A DNA stretch of 64,000 nucleotides from Epithemia pelagica. Its lineage: Eukaryota; Bacillariophyta; Bacillariophyceae; Surirellales; Surirellaceae. The stretch's first letter is position 1, and the number at the start of each line of letters is the position of its first letter. The stretch spans positions 186,001-250,000 of the forward strand of contig OX337237.1 of the NCBI GenBank assembly GCA_946965045.2. The letters are read 5' to 3'. Below are positions 10,720 through 20,444 of this stretch, one piece after another. The notes beneath the pieces are model-generated. The model had not been told where the DNA came from, made no database searches, and saw only the letters and a program-made list of their open reading frames with translations. Made by a program: the position numbers and the translations under genes.

Positions 10720-13458
10720 TTACTCCAACGAGTCTGTCAAGGACGACGACAATGAGGCGGTTTGCGAATTGTCCGAGGTGGTCCTGGATGGTTTGCTCTT
10801 TCCTCCCCACGAATACAATGACTTTGAAGGAGTGACACTTGGATCCGCATCCAGTGTGGATCGTCGTGCTACGTCTTCTTTCGTTGGGGAACCCTCGCTC
10901 TTCTTGTTGTGGTGTGCGACGGCAACAGTGTGGGTGTGACGATGATGCAACCGTGTCAATTCATGTTCCTTCGTTTGTCCGGTCCTTGCACCCACATCAT
11001 TGTCAACTGCACCACCAATGTCATTGTTTGTTTCCGTACTACCATGAAAGGACGACGACCCAAACGAGGATTGCGTCCGCATCAAGGGTTGCGAGGTGGC
11101 TTCTCGTCGCGCGCGGGCATAGTCGCCAATCTGCCACAAACAAACCATGGCAATGGCAAAAAAGACATTGAGGGAGGCCAAACTCCACGCCATTTGAAAT
11201 CCCAGTTCATTCAAGACGGAAAAGACCAAGGGTGGTAACCAGGCCAGGACGTTGGCGGCCAACATCATGAGTCCCATCAATTCGGCCCGAGCGGGAACGG
11301 ACGAATCGTCATGGTCATGGTGGTGGTGGTCCGCGGCCAAGCCCTCTTGTTTGTCCTCATCCTCGCCACTGCTTTTATGCGAAAGAACTGCTGCATCCAA
11401 GGACTGTTTTGCTTGGTCGTCTTTTACCAAACCTGCTTCTGCCTCCGCTGCCGTCGTCGTGGTTGCTGGCGTCGTTGTCGTTGTGGGCATGAGATTCATA
11501 TAAATGGTATTGTCCACGGGTGGGAGCCATCCAAGCAGCATGCCCCACAAGACAAAAAATACCGTGGTGGGCCATCCCTGATGTTGCGGTCCCGTCAAGA
11601 CGCACGAGGCGGCCGTGGTGACAACAATGCAAAGCGCATTGCAAATCAAGGCCGACACGACGGGACTTTGAAAGTGGACCGACAAGAATCCACCGAGCAA
11701 ACTACCGGGAATGCCCGTCAAGAGGGAAATGAAAAAGACGAGACCAATTTGAGTGGCCGACATTTGCAAGACTTCTTTGAGATAGGTTGTCACAATGGCG
11801 GCAAAGCCCGAAACCTGTATTTGTAAGATAATAAGAAGAAAGTATAATAATAGAGTGCCACCCACATCAAAACAGGCAGCAACCGAAACACAACACAGCC
11901 ACATCCAAAAAATGACAATTGTCAGAGAAAGAGAAGAGAGAGAAAGCAATGAGAACGAAAGAAGGGGGAGGAACAAGCGAGAGAAATAAAGAAACTGCTC
12001 CGCACACACGAACTGCAGGCCCCGACAACGACACCGGTTTATATTACTCCATGCATCCGTTCCCAGATTTGTGTAATAGTGTATCCGCTCGTCTTGTCGT
12101 CCTTCTGTGGAGTACACAATGGTACGTACCGCGGCCTCCGAACACATGCGAGCACAGATGGTCCAACACAGGGCCCGATGGGACGCGACAATGCGACGAC
12201 TGGTTTGATAGACCTGGACAAAGCCCCGGGTCCACAAATTTTTGGTACGACGGGCCGCGGGTCGAGGACGAAAATACAACTGCCAGGCCAGGGCAAAACA
12301 GGGCCAGGATACGAGGAGGGTCAAGACTTGACTGATGCGCGCCGTTTGAACATTGTTCGACAAGGGAGACGACGACGAATCGTCATCATTGTTGATGTCA
12401 TTTGGTGAGTCATTTGGTTCGTCCTCAATGGTCGTTGCGGTCCTGGTTGTGGATGTGCCATGATGATTCCACAGGGCCGACACACCAAAGACAGAGAGTA
12501 AAAAGACGAGCATGCTGATATATTGAACGACATTGTATCCGGAATTGTACTGCGCCTTGAGGTGAGGATCGTGCGTGAGTTCCGTCAAGTAGGCATAGGC
12601 CGCGGCCGCATGCACGTTAAACAAGACGCTCGTGACAATTTGCAAGCCGGCGACCCACATCCACGTGTGTGGACCAATCGTGGCTTCGACGCCTTTTAAC
12701 AGTGCCATGGCCCAGGCCGAGACCAACCCGACGGCGCGACGATAGGGCGTGTGATCGACCACGGCCCCCACAAAGGGCAAACACAGGGATCCCAGCAAAC
12801 CGGCGACAATGGCAATGTTGGTAATCAATGAGGAGGGACGAAATCCGTGAATGCGACAGACCGCGTTGGGTGAAGTATCGTCGTTGCCATTGTACACGGG
12901 AGATGAGTCGTTGGGATTGGAAGTGTCACTCGTACCACCACTGCAGTGCAGGGCCGCCGCGGCTTGGGCCAGTTCGAGCAAGGCCGGTGCCAAAACCATG
13001 GAACTCATCAAGACATGGCCTCGGGCATAATAATCCAAGGTCAAGCCCCACACTTCGGGCGGATTCTTCTTGTTGGGCGTATGGTTGTGGTTGGATGTGA
13101 CCAAAGACTCGTCGTCTTGTTGTTCTTCTTCTTCGTGTTGTGGGAGTGGAGAAGAGGATGCGGATGCTGCTGGTCCTGGTCGACGTTGTTGTGTGGGGGA
13201 CCACCACTCCCTCCAAGACCAGGAAGAAGATGATGATGAAAGTCGTGGTGGTAGTTCTTCCTCATCGACAAACAATTCGTCGTCGTGCTCGTCTTTTTGG
13301 AAGGATGGATTGTCATGGTAGTGATGCTTCGTTGGGTGGTGGTCGTCGTTCCCACGAGTGGATAATGTGGTGCTCGTGGCCAATTGTGAAGCATCCTGTG
13401 GTGCGGCCAAAGAAGAAGACGCATGATTGGAACGATTTCGTTCCAGCCAGGGCAACAT
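10720..13458 (-). CDS. MFS transporter, Atg22-like layout
   Basis: The open frame of 912 codons starts at MLPWLERNR. A hydrophilic Ser/Asp/Glu-rich N-terminus of about 145 residues precedes a 12-helix membrane domain of major-facilitator type. Recognisable segments are GHVLMSSMVLAPALLELAQ (helix 1), a loop with DHTPYRRAVG (MFS A-motif position), YLTELTHDPHLKAQYNSGYN, and TTYLKEVLQMSATQIGLVFF leading into GIPGSLLGGFLS. A phase-0 intron is likely at 11815-12129 (GTACGT...ATACAG, 315 bp, no stop in frame). Removing it leaves 807 residues and joins EAA to VSGFAAIV without a gap. A shorter alternative, 11815-12009, is also in frame. The substrate is unknown; an amino-acid or vacuolar efflux role would be a guess from the Atg22 likeness. 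The tail is rich in His, Asn and Ser. Confidence 0.75.
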   Translation of the reverse strand: MLPWLERNRSNHASSSLAAPQDASQLATSTTLSTRGNDDHHPTKHHYHDNPSFQKDEHDDELFVDEEELPPRLSSSSSSWSWREWWSPTQQRRPGPAASASSSPLPQHEEEEQQDDESLVTSNHNHTPNKKNPPEVWGLTLDYYARGHVLMSSMVLAPALLELAQAAAALHCSGGTSDTSNPNDSSPVYNGNDDTSPNAVCRIHGFRPSSLITNIAIVAGLLGSLCLPFVGAVVDHTPYRRAVGLVSAWAMALLKGVEATIGPHTWMWVAGLQIVTSVLFNVHAAAAYAYLTELTHDPHLKAQYNSGYNVVQYISMLVFLLSVFGVSALWNHHGTSTTRTATTIEDEPNDSPNDINNDDDSSSSPLSNNVQTARISQVLTLLVSWPCFALAWQLYFRPRPAARRTKNLWTRGFVQVYQTSRRIVASHRALCWTICARMCSEAAVRTIVYSTEGRQDERIHYYTNLGTDAWSNINRCRCRGLQFVCAEQFLYFSRLFLPLLSFSLLSLSSLSLTIVIFWMWLCCVSVAACFDVGGTLLLYFLLIILQIQVSGFAAIVTTYLKEVLQMSATQIGLVFFISLLTGIPGSLLGGFLSVHFQSPVVSALICNALCIVVTTAASCVLTGPQHQGWPTTVFFVLWGMLLGWLPPVDNTIYMNLMPTTTTTPATTTTAAEAEAGLVKDDQAKQSLDAAVLSHKSSGEDEDKQEGLAADHHHHDHDDSSVPARAELMGLMMLAANVLAWLPPLVFSVLNELGFQMAWSLASLNVFFAIAMVCLWQIGDYARARREATSQPLMRTQSSFGSSSFHGSTETNNDIGGAVDNDVGARTGQTKEHELTRLHHRHTHTVAVAHHNKKSEGSPTKEDVARRSTLDADPSVTPSKSLYSWGGKSKPSRTTSDNSQTASLSSSLTDSLE

Positions 13459-13986
13459 GATGAGAATATTGTATGTACAAACAAAAGGGACGGTTTCTGC
13501 TGGAGAGAACCTTGTTCCTCCTCGTTTCCTCTTCTTCTTTGACTAGTATATACAAAGTGCAAATGGATGCCAATCCACGTAACCAGGCAACCGAGAGGCG
13601 AACACACAAAGACACAACACAAAAGAAACGGTCCACCCACAAGAGACGAAAAAAGACCCCCCAAAACGTGTGATGTGCGAACGACCAAGTCCTAATACTC
13701 CTCAGAGGTCAAACGGGGAAGGAAAGCTTCCAAAATTTTTGGAGCAACAACTTTGCCAATGAACCTCCGCTGGGGAGACGGATGGGTGTGGCAGTCATTC
13801 GATTGGACAGGTCCCTGCCAGTCGCGTCGGTAGCCCAACCAAACACAGGGATATGGGCCAACGAGAGTTTCTTAGACAAAAGTCCGATGACAAGAGTTAC
13901 TCCTACCTATAGCTATGTATCGGTGGACTGTGGACTTGCACTGCAGCGATTGCTACCAAAAAAACGATTTGGTTGTCGCCAAACGG

Positions 13987-14200
13987 CTCGACACGATGGA
14001 CATGGACCGCCACCGTGTCCATCATTGTTGCCATCTTTCTCATGGCATTTTGGTTGTCGCTACTAGTAGGTAGAGCCATTGATCTATACACATGGATCGA
14101 CAGCCACTGCCTTGACACGATGGACATGGACCGCCACCGTGTTCATCATTGGTTCCATCTCCCCATGGCATTTTGGTTGTCGCTACTAGTAGAGCCATAA
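13987..14200. repeat. Two-copy tandem repeat, about 125-bp unit
   Basis: GACACGATGGACATGGACCG occurs at about 13990 and 14114; both copies continue to GGCATTTTGGTTGTCGCTAC and TAGTAG...AGAGCCAT. Short open frames across it are repeat by-products. Confidence 0.85.
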
Positions 14201-14727
14201 TAGATAGGCACATGGATGGACAGCCAACGACTTTCTCATCCATCTTGGCCCATCTCCTGACATGCGCAGTCTCGAAAGGACCAGTACTACGCACGTTCGT
14301 TTCGTATTGTCCTCTACTAGAATTCAGGCAACCCAGCTGTAGTTCTCCAACTCTAGAGGAGAGAAGGAAGAGTGTTCGATTGGTAACGATTGCCTTTGAA
14401 AGGTACATTGCGAGGATCTTTCAAATAGCAGGCATAGCAGGGATAGTGTATTCTTTGGATTGGTAGCGACTACCGCTGGGAGTGGATAGGCACCAAGGAG
14501 ACTAGATATAGAGGAGTATGTTTTAAGAAAAGAGCTTGCATGTTTTGAGTGATGTACCAACTGCTGACTACCGATCAAGACACTGGTCACCTTCCAGTGG
14601 TGGATATGAGAAAGGAACTCTTTGGTGGCCTACCTAGCAATTTTCAATCTACCTTCCAAAGTAGTTGCAGAGAGGTTGAAGAGGGATCTAGGATCTATCC
14701 TTTGCCCTCTCTCTCTCTCTCTCTCGC

Positions 14728-15060
14728 CAGTCGTCATTGTTGTCTTTGGTGTTCTCCCCGAATGATTGTTCTCATTCGAATCATCTTTTTCGATAGCTTT
14801 TATGGGTCGAAGCCTTCTCGGATTGTGCGGCTGGCACATCTGAGCAGCATTGGATGACTATCATTCCTGATGCGGTCATGAATCCATAGTCCAAAGCTCA
14901 TTCTGTCGTCAGTCGTCCTTGTCGTCTTTTGTGTTCTTCCCAAACCATGGTTCTCATTCGAGCCCTTGTCTGTGGGCAGAAAGCTTCTCGGATTGTGCGG
15001 CTGACACATCTGAGCAGCATTGGATGACTGTCATTCATGATGCCGTCATGGATCGTAGCT
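14728..15060. repeat. Two-copy tandem repeat, about 174-bp unit
   Basis: CTTCTCGGATTGTGCGGCTG occurs at 14814 and 14988. Both copies run from a GTCGTC/GTTCTCATTCGA segment to ATGATGCCGTCATG or its diverged form. Confidence 0.85.
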
Positions 15061-15926
15061 TTGCGTCAATGTTGATTACACAGTACTCGCCTCGCGAGAT
15101 CCACATTGTGGATCTACGAACTCTGCCTAATAAGGTATTGATGGAGGGAGGATCTCGCATCTCCATCTCGCATCTCGCATCTTTGCTGCCATCGCGCGTA
15201 TATCGCTCTTGTCATCCTTTATCGCCATGGGCCCTTCGCGTTCGTCTCGGATTCCATATCTAGTACAGGTTTTCTACAGTTGTTGGAAGTTCCCCGTTGC
15301 CGCCCGGTGCATTCGGAACCTGGGGGGAAACTCCACGTGCGTACGAGTATGGACACACGTCACCATACGACACTTCCCAACTGACGCCCCTACTGCGTCA
15401 GCACATACACACCCATAGCGTAACATGACCATACCCTTATAATTTACTCAATCCCCTTTTACGAAACTAGCTAGTTGGCCCTTTTAATCGGCAGTGACCA
15501 CGGTTAAAACAACAGACAGTTCGACGGTGCGAATGCGAACGAGCAGTCTCTTTTGTTTCTGTTTTACGTTTTACTTTTTACTTTCTTGACGATACTGGGG
15601 CCGTCTGTCTTTGCTCCCCCAAGTTCTAAAATTCTTTTGTTTTTTGTTTTGTACCATCGTCTTTTTGTAGTTAAACTTCAAACTCCCTAGTTTGTGGCTG
15701 CAACAACAACCTGTAAGATTCCCAGTGGGTGTCTCTGGTGAGGTGAAAAGTGACATGAATGAGGCACCATGAAAGAGACTGGATCATCGAAAGCCATGTT
15801 GATTACATGAGTGAGATGAGCAATAGCAAGAACAAACGATATTTGATAAAATGATTTAGAGAGTATATGCTGCTACTACGTCCACATGAGAGTCGGTCTC
15901 TAGCTTCCATCCATTCACTAGCTAGG

Positions 15927-16595
15927 CTAAAGCCTTTGAAGCCAAATGTCCATTTTTAGGTCTCGATCAAGATGATCACTCTCACTTTCTCGAAACATGC
16001 CAGTCTGTCGTGGCTGAATGCGAGGTCTCAGTCGAACAGATGGCAACTTGGACAGCTTGTGCAAGGCAACCAACTCTTCTTCTTCTTCGTCATCATCAAC
16101 CTGAAGACCAGTTTCGTCTTCCTCAAGATCCGGTAATAACCTCAAACCAGCTTCTGGTACGCATTCTTCATGGCCAATGTAGTGAATACCCCTCAGTGAC
16201 GAGGAAAAGCTAGTCTCACAACTTCGGGGAGACTTGTTAGGTCGTCTCGGGAGTGCGCACTTGGCTTGAATAGGCGCAACTTGAACGCCACAATTGTATG
16301 CTGCAGGATGCATTTGTTCCCACTGTCTTGACCGCTTGGACTCGCTTCGACTTGTTCTTCTCAGTCGGTCGGATCTTGTGACGGGGAAATTCTCGTTGCG
16401 ATGTGGCGGTGTCAAGTCCGATACTTCAACCAGAGAGAAATCAATCGAAGATATCATCGTGTCAAGGACATGTGTCGACCCACTTTTCTCAACCGCTGCA
16501 CGTTGGACCGTGGCTTCCCCATGGTCGCAACTCTTTGTTTGTTGGTTTCCTTGGGAGGAGGACTCTGTTGTGGAACGGATAGGACCCATCGGCAT
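15927..16595 (-). CDS. Hypothetical protein, acidic and Ser/Arg-rich
   Basis: An open frame of 222 residues from the ATG at 16595 (MPMGPIRSTT). The frame stays open a little further upstream without another ATG. It has basic stretches (RSDRLRRTSRSESKRSR) and an acidic run (DDDEEEEE) before a basic, proline-containing C-terminus. No known domain is recognised. Length and composition bias fit a real nuclear or disordered protein, but a chance frame is possible. It stands alone between repeat-rich spacers. Confidence 0.45.
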   Translation of the reverse strand: MPMGPIRSTTESSSQGNQQTKSCDHGEATVQRAAVEKSGSTHVLDTMISSIDFSLVEVSDLTPPHRNENFPVTRSDRLRRTSRSESKRSRQWEQMHPAAYNCGVQVAPIQAKCALPRRPNKSPRSCETSFSSSLRGIHYIGHEECVPEAGLRLLPDLEEDETGLQVDDDEEEEELVALHKLSKLPSVRLRPRIQPRQTGMFRESESDHLDRDLKMDIWLQRL

Positions 16596-17531
16596 CTTTC
16601 TCGCAACTAGGGAGACGCAGTTGTATGAGAGCAAATGATCAAATTATGGAGTGACACACGAATGTTGGTGTCAAGAGACCCGCGTGAGAATTTTGGTGGG
16701 ACGGAAGGACGGGTACATTTTGTCCTATAGTTCTTGTCCTGGTTTGTGACAGGATCTGGAAGTGCGACCGCGTGACTTATGCGAATTCCAGAGGGGCAAT
16801 TTCTTTAGATCCCAATCTCCAAATTCTTTCGGATGATGCGAAAGAATTTGGAGATTTGTATAGGCTAAATCCGTATGCTCGCGGCGCAGGTATTCTTTCC
16901 GGGAAACTTAGCTTACGGAGAGCACGTGCTTGATCGCCTAAACAATCATCGAAGGATAAAATTTTGCTGCATGTATTCAATCTTGGAAGAGAAGCCTGTT
17001 TGGTCTTGTAAGACATGGAGCGACCTTTCAGTTTTATGGAGTGAGAGTTGGCATCGAGAAAATATCCAAGGGAATAGTTCTAAGTTCTAAGCCAAAATGA
17101 CAGATGACACCTCGACGATGCATCTTCCATTGCTCTAGCTGCTTCTTCTCAAAAACAGTGTATGACGCATGTCGGAAATCTGAAATGAGAATAAGCATAA
17201 TATTATAGTAAAGAAGTGTTATTGCTTATTGCTTGTTGCTTCTACTTTCTACCTTCTACATTCTACACCTCTAGCTTCTGGCTTTTGGCTTTTGTCAGCT
17301 CTACGGAGTATTCATTAGGAGCTACTCCTAGGAGTTTGGAGTATTATTATTATTTGTCCTTCTTATAACCTATAATATAGGAGTATCATCTTTTATCTTT
17401 TATGCTCCTTCATCCTTCACCCTTCACCCTTCATAGTTCACAGGAGTACTTCATACATACTTGATAACAAAAAATAAAAACAACCTGTGGACACTCATTT
17501 CGCCTTTCCTTCTTGCTTTGTAATCGAGCAC
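16596..17531. other. Intergenic, repeat-rich left flank of the transposon
   Basis: Holds the perfect hairpin at 16814-16856 and a low-complexity stretch (about 17200-17420) of repeated CTTCT, TTCTAC and GGAGTA words. No gene. Confidence 0.5.
16814..16856. repeat. Perfect 18-nt inverted repeat with 7-nt loop
   Basis: AATCTCCAAATTCTTTCG is followed by loop GATGATG and then its exact reverse complement. The stem has no mismatch. Confidence 0.9.
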
Positions 17532-17539
17532 CTCCACAC
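17532..17539. repeat. Left 8-bp target duplication of the hAT element (CTCCACAC)
   Basis: CTCCACAC directly precedes the left inverted repeat, and the identical octamer follows the right one (31417-31424). An 8-bp duplication is the hallmark of hAT transposition. Confidence 0.9.
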
Positions 17540-17555
17540 CAGGGTTGTGAAGTAC
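17540..17555 (+). repeat. hAT left terminal inverted repeat
   Basis: CAGGGTTGTGAAGTAC, exact complement of 31401-31416. Confidence 0.9.
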
Positions 17556-17930
17556 GCACACTCACACCTTGTACTTGACTACTAGTCCTTAAGTACACTA
17601 AAACTAGTAGCTGTTACTTTACTCTTATTACTTTAAGTACGTCTAATGAAAGCATGTACTTTTCTTGAAATACTTACAAGATTAGTCGTCTGTGCTGATT
17701 AATTAACGTACTTAACTTAAGATAAGTAAGTACAGCAATCTAACCAGACTTACTTGACTTAGCAAAAGTATCTGTTGCCGATACTGTGCTGGTACTTTAA
17801 TATCAACAAGTACCACATCATGAGAGTTTCCCTCGCCTTACTTACTCCAAGTAAGTACCTTGCTGTCTAACCCAAAGTACTTAATTTATAACATTAAGTA
17901 CGTACTTTCAAGTAATCAAAGTACCTACTT
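17556..17930. repeat. Left subterminal AAGTAC/GTACTT repeat zone
   Basis: About a dozen AAGTAC or GTACTT words in both orientations within 375 bp. They are probable transposase-binding sites of the hAT element, by analogy with other hAT subterminal repeats. Confidence 0.7.
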
Positions 17931-17933
17931 CAC

Positions 17934-18508
17934 CAAGGTTGCTACTACGTCACGTCACGGGCCACAACCGTGACGTGACGCCGTCAAAAAGTGACGGGAA
18001 TATGTTCCCGTCAGGTGTTTCCGTCACTTTCGTCAATTTTGGGATATTGATAAGACAAAAGGGATGTATGATAGAAATATGATGTTTTGACTGTATGTTT
18101 CATGGTCCCTGATGTCTGTAAATGGTGCCTGAAGTGGACGGAAGCTCCACTTCGTCTCCTTTTCCAAGGATGAATCCCCAAAGTTTGTCCTTGTCCCGTC
18201 ACAGTAGTGATTCTGACATCCAACCACGGTAAGTCAACATCGATCATGCACACATAATAGTTATGACCATGCATGATCATCAATGGTTGATTGTTGCTCA
18301 TTCCTTGGATCACTTTGGATGCCATTTTTGTGCGTTTCTCGACGTATCTGTTTGCCTACAAAAGATCCACAAAAGATTTTTTTGTTTCCCGTCACTTTTT
18401 TTCATTCCCGTCATTCGTCACAGCCTTATGGCCTGACGTGACGTCGTCAATTTTACTTCACGTCACGTGACGTGCGTCAATTGTGACGTCGTCACAGTAG
18501 CATCCTTG
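17934..18508. mobile_element. 575-bp non-autonomous TIR element inside the hAT
   Basis: Ends are CAAGGTTGCTACT (17934) and the complement of CAAGGATGCTACT (to 18508), flanked by ACTTCAC on both sides (17927-17933 and 18509-18515). Long inner arms are rich in GTCACGTCACG-type words on both sides. The centre holds a 104-codon minus-strand open frame (18011-18325) without a recognised domain. It lies just upstream of the glycosylase gene. The superfamily is uncertain; the 7-bp duplication is close to hAT. Confidence 0.8.
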
Positions 18509-18670
18509 ACTTCACGCATCAATTTATCACTTACCTGTTACAGTCTGTTACATACTACTGCTCTCCAAGGTACAAGTGCAGCGTTCAGTGCAGTGCATAG
18601 TGCATCCTGTGTTCCTTGCCAAATTCCAATCCCATTTTCCAATCCAAGTAATGAGACATCCCCATTCACC

Positions 18671-20398
18671 ATGTCGATGGATTCTCTCATAGAGGACAAT
18701 TCTCTTCTGCAATTCACATCAACCTGTCACATTGAGTGGTCTCTGTCATGCTGTGACTCATATTCTCTTTTCATTGCGGACAGTATTACTTCATGCATTC
18801 TGGCTCCGCACGAGGAACAATTACATGCGGTTGTTACTGCCTCTGCCTCCTGGCTGAACCGTAATCAGCATTCGATAAAACTTCATACTCTCTCGGAATG
18901 TCAAGCAAGTCACCATTGTATTATACCCAGATTTTCTTTCGAACAACTCCTTTTTCAAGTTAGCTCCCTTATTCTCCAATGGCTCAATGGAACAGACAAA
19001 CACAACCTTATTTCCATCACATCACACGACGAAACAACCGATCTTTATCTTGAAGTAAAATGCACACCGAAGTTCTCAATCTCCCCATGTATGGGTTGTT
19101 CCCAGTGCACCTCCTTTGTCATTGACGAATTCAAGGAATATCCCGACGACTCTTTGCTGAGTATTGTTCTTGCATGGATACAGCGCAATCAAGCCCAATT
19201 CGTTGTCACTGATACCCTAACAGGTGTCTCCACCGTTCCCAACTCAATTGAAACGGTAATGGAAATTTTACTGAATTATATATCGGAAAAGATAACTCAA
19301 TTACCGACTCCACCAGACCCCCTAAGCACACCACCCGTGTCCATCCAAGATGTATCCAAAAAAGCCTCTGACGATTCCACCACATCCTCATTATCTCAAT
19401 CCACAAACTCTGTGCAGAATACGAAAACATCTTCTCCTAAAAAGCTTAGTCCATCCCGCCACAAGTACCAAACTCGGAAACAGAATGCTTTACTTTCGAG
19501 AGAAATCATTCTTGGGTCAAAATCTCGCAACAAAGTACAATACAATGATGGGAAAGGACCACGTGGGTTCATGCATGGCGACCCATTCAAAATATCCCCA
19601 AGTCGCATTACATGCCCGAATTTACCACTCCGGCCATCCGCAACAACTATCGCAGATCGAGAAGCTTTCCTTGACGAACTACAAGCCTTCCACAACGTGC
19701 TTAAAAGTTCTGGACTCCATTCTCCTCGTGATGCCTGGGAAGAATGGATGGACATGGTGGGAGGTGATGACAAACTAGCGGACAAGGCCTTCATGTGTCT
19801 CATAATCATTCTTATGAGCTCGAGTACAACAGACAGTCAATTAGCGGCATTCATTCCCAAAATATTCTCTGCCGGTGTTACCTCCGCTGATGGTGTTCTC
19901 GAAGTGGTAGATCGCATTGGAATTGACCCCTTTTGTGCACTAATCTCTCCAGTTGGCCGTTTCCATCAAAATGCCGAAAGGATTGTCCATTCGGCATCGT
20001 ACTTTGTCACCAGATATAACGGCAGAATCCCCAACGACATATCCATACGAGAGTTGACCTCCTTGTTTGGAATTGGATACAAGACAGCACAAATTGTTGT
20101 ATCCACTGCATTTGACCGAATAGATGGCATCCCCTCTGACGTCCATGTTATGCGTTGGTGCGAGGCACTGAAATGGACACCGCCACTTTCAAACGACGGT
20201 CTACTCTGTTCGAAGTGCATAGAACAATGGCTGCCTCCATCAAAATGGGGAATAATCAATCCCCTGTTTGGTGGAATTGGTCAGCTGATACAAAATCCGG
20301 AAAAACGTCCGCAATTGCTAGCATTATTGGACGAGAACGGCTCTGACATGCTACAATCTACGATTCGCCGGATTCTAAAAGCTTACGGTAAATACTAA
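18671..20398 (+). CDS. HhH-GPD (endonuclease III-like) DNA glycosylase carried by the hAT element
   Basis: From the ATG at 18671 the frame gives 575 residues. It is open further upstream but without a convincing ATG, and that part overlaps the inserted TIR element. The C-terminal third has the endonuclease III fold signature: ILMSSSTTDSQLA (helix of the ILSQQTTD position), the helix-hairpin-helix LFGIGYKTAQIVVS with the catalytic Lys at about residue 471, then PSDVHVMRW with the catalytic Asp at about 490. The Lys-Asp spacing of 19 is close to the 18 of E. coli endonuclease III. An LPPSKW...GGIGQ helix follows. The four-Cys iron-sulfur loop is absent. The N-terminal 280 residues are unrecognised, with a Cys pair motif (CMGCSQC), then a Ser/Thr/Pro/Lys linker. 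The predicted role is base excision, possibly of modified bases; substrate unknown. Confidence 0.75.
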   Translation: MSMDSLIEDNSLLQFTSTCHIEWSLSCCDSYSLFIADSITSCILAPHEEQLHAVVTASASWLNRNQHSIKLHTLSECQASHHCIIPRFSFEQLLFQVSSLILQWLNGTDKHNLISITSHDETTDLYLEVKCTPKFSISPCMGCSQCTSFVIDEFKEYPDDSLLSIVLAWIQRNQAQFVVTDTLTGVSTVPNSIETVMEILLNYISEKITQLPTPPDPLSTPPVSIQDVSKKASDDSTTSSLSQSTNSVQNTKTSSPKKLSPSRHKYQTRKQNALLSREIILGSKSRNKVQYNDGKGPRGFMHGDPFKISPSRITCPNLPLRPSATTIADREAFLDELQAFHNVLKSSGLHSPRDAWEEWMDMVGGDDKLADKAFMCLIIILMSSSTTDSQLAAFIPKIFSAGVTSADGVLEVVDRIGIDPFCALISPVGRFHQNAERIVHSASYFVTRYNGRIPNDISIRELTSLFGIGYKTAQIVVSTAFDRIDGIPSDVHVMRWCEALKWTPPLSNDGLLCSKCIEQWLPPSKWGIINPLFGGIGQLIQNPEKRPQLLALLDENGSDMLQSTIRRILKAYGKY

Positions 20399-20444
20399 TT
20401 TGGTTGAATGTTCATTAAAATACTACTTTAGTTCTTCGCTGGTG

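Larger units (their letters stand above)
13459..15926. other. Intergenic region with local tandem repeats
   Basis: No gene is supported. It contains the two tandem duplications listed separately, a (CT)n tract (14706-14725), and AT-rich sequence toward 15,500-15,700. Confidence 0.5.

Noticed and set aside
11311-11826. Plus-strand frame opposite the MFS gene
   Set aside because: It is antisense of a well-supported membrane protein and has no domain of its own.
17556-18508. CRISPR-like or regulatory array from the GTACTT and GTCACG repeats
   Set aside because: Words are short, irregularly spaced and in both orientations; they fit subterminal repeats of a DNA transposon and TIR arms.
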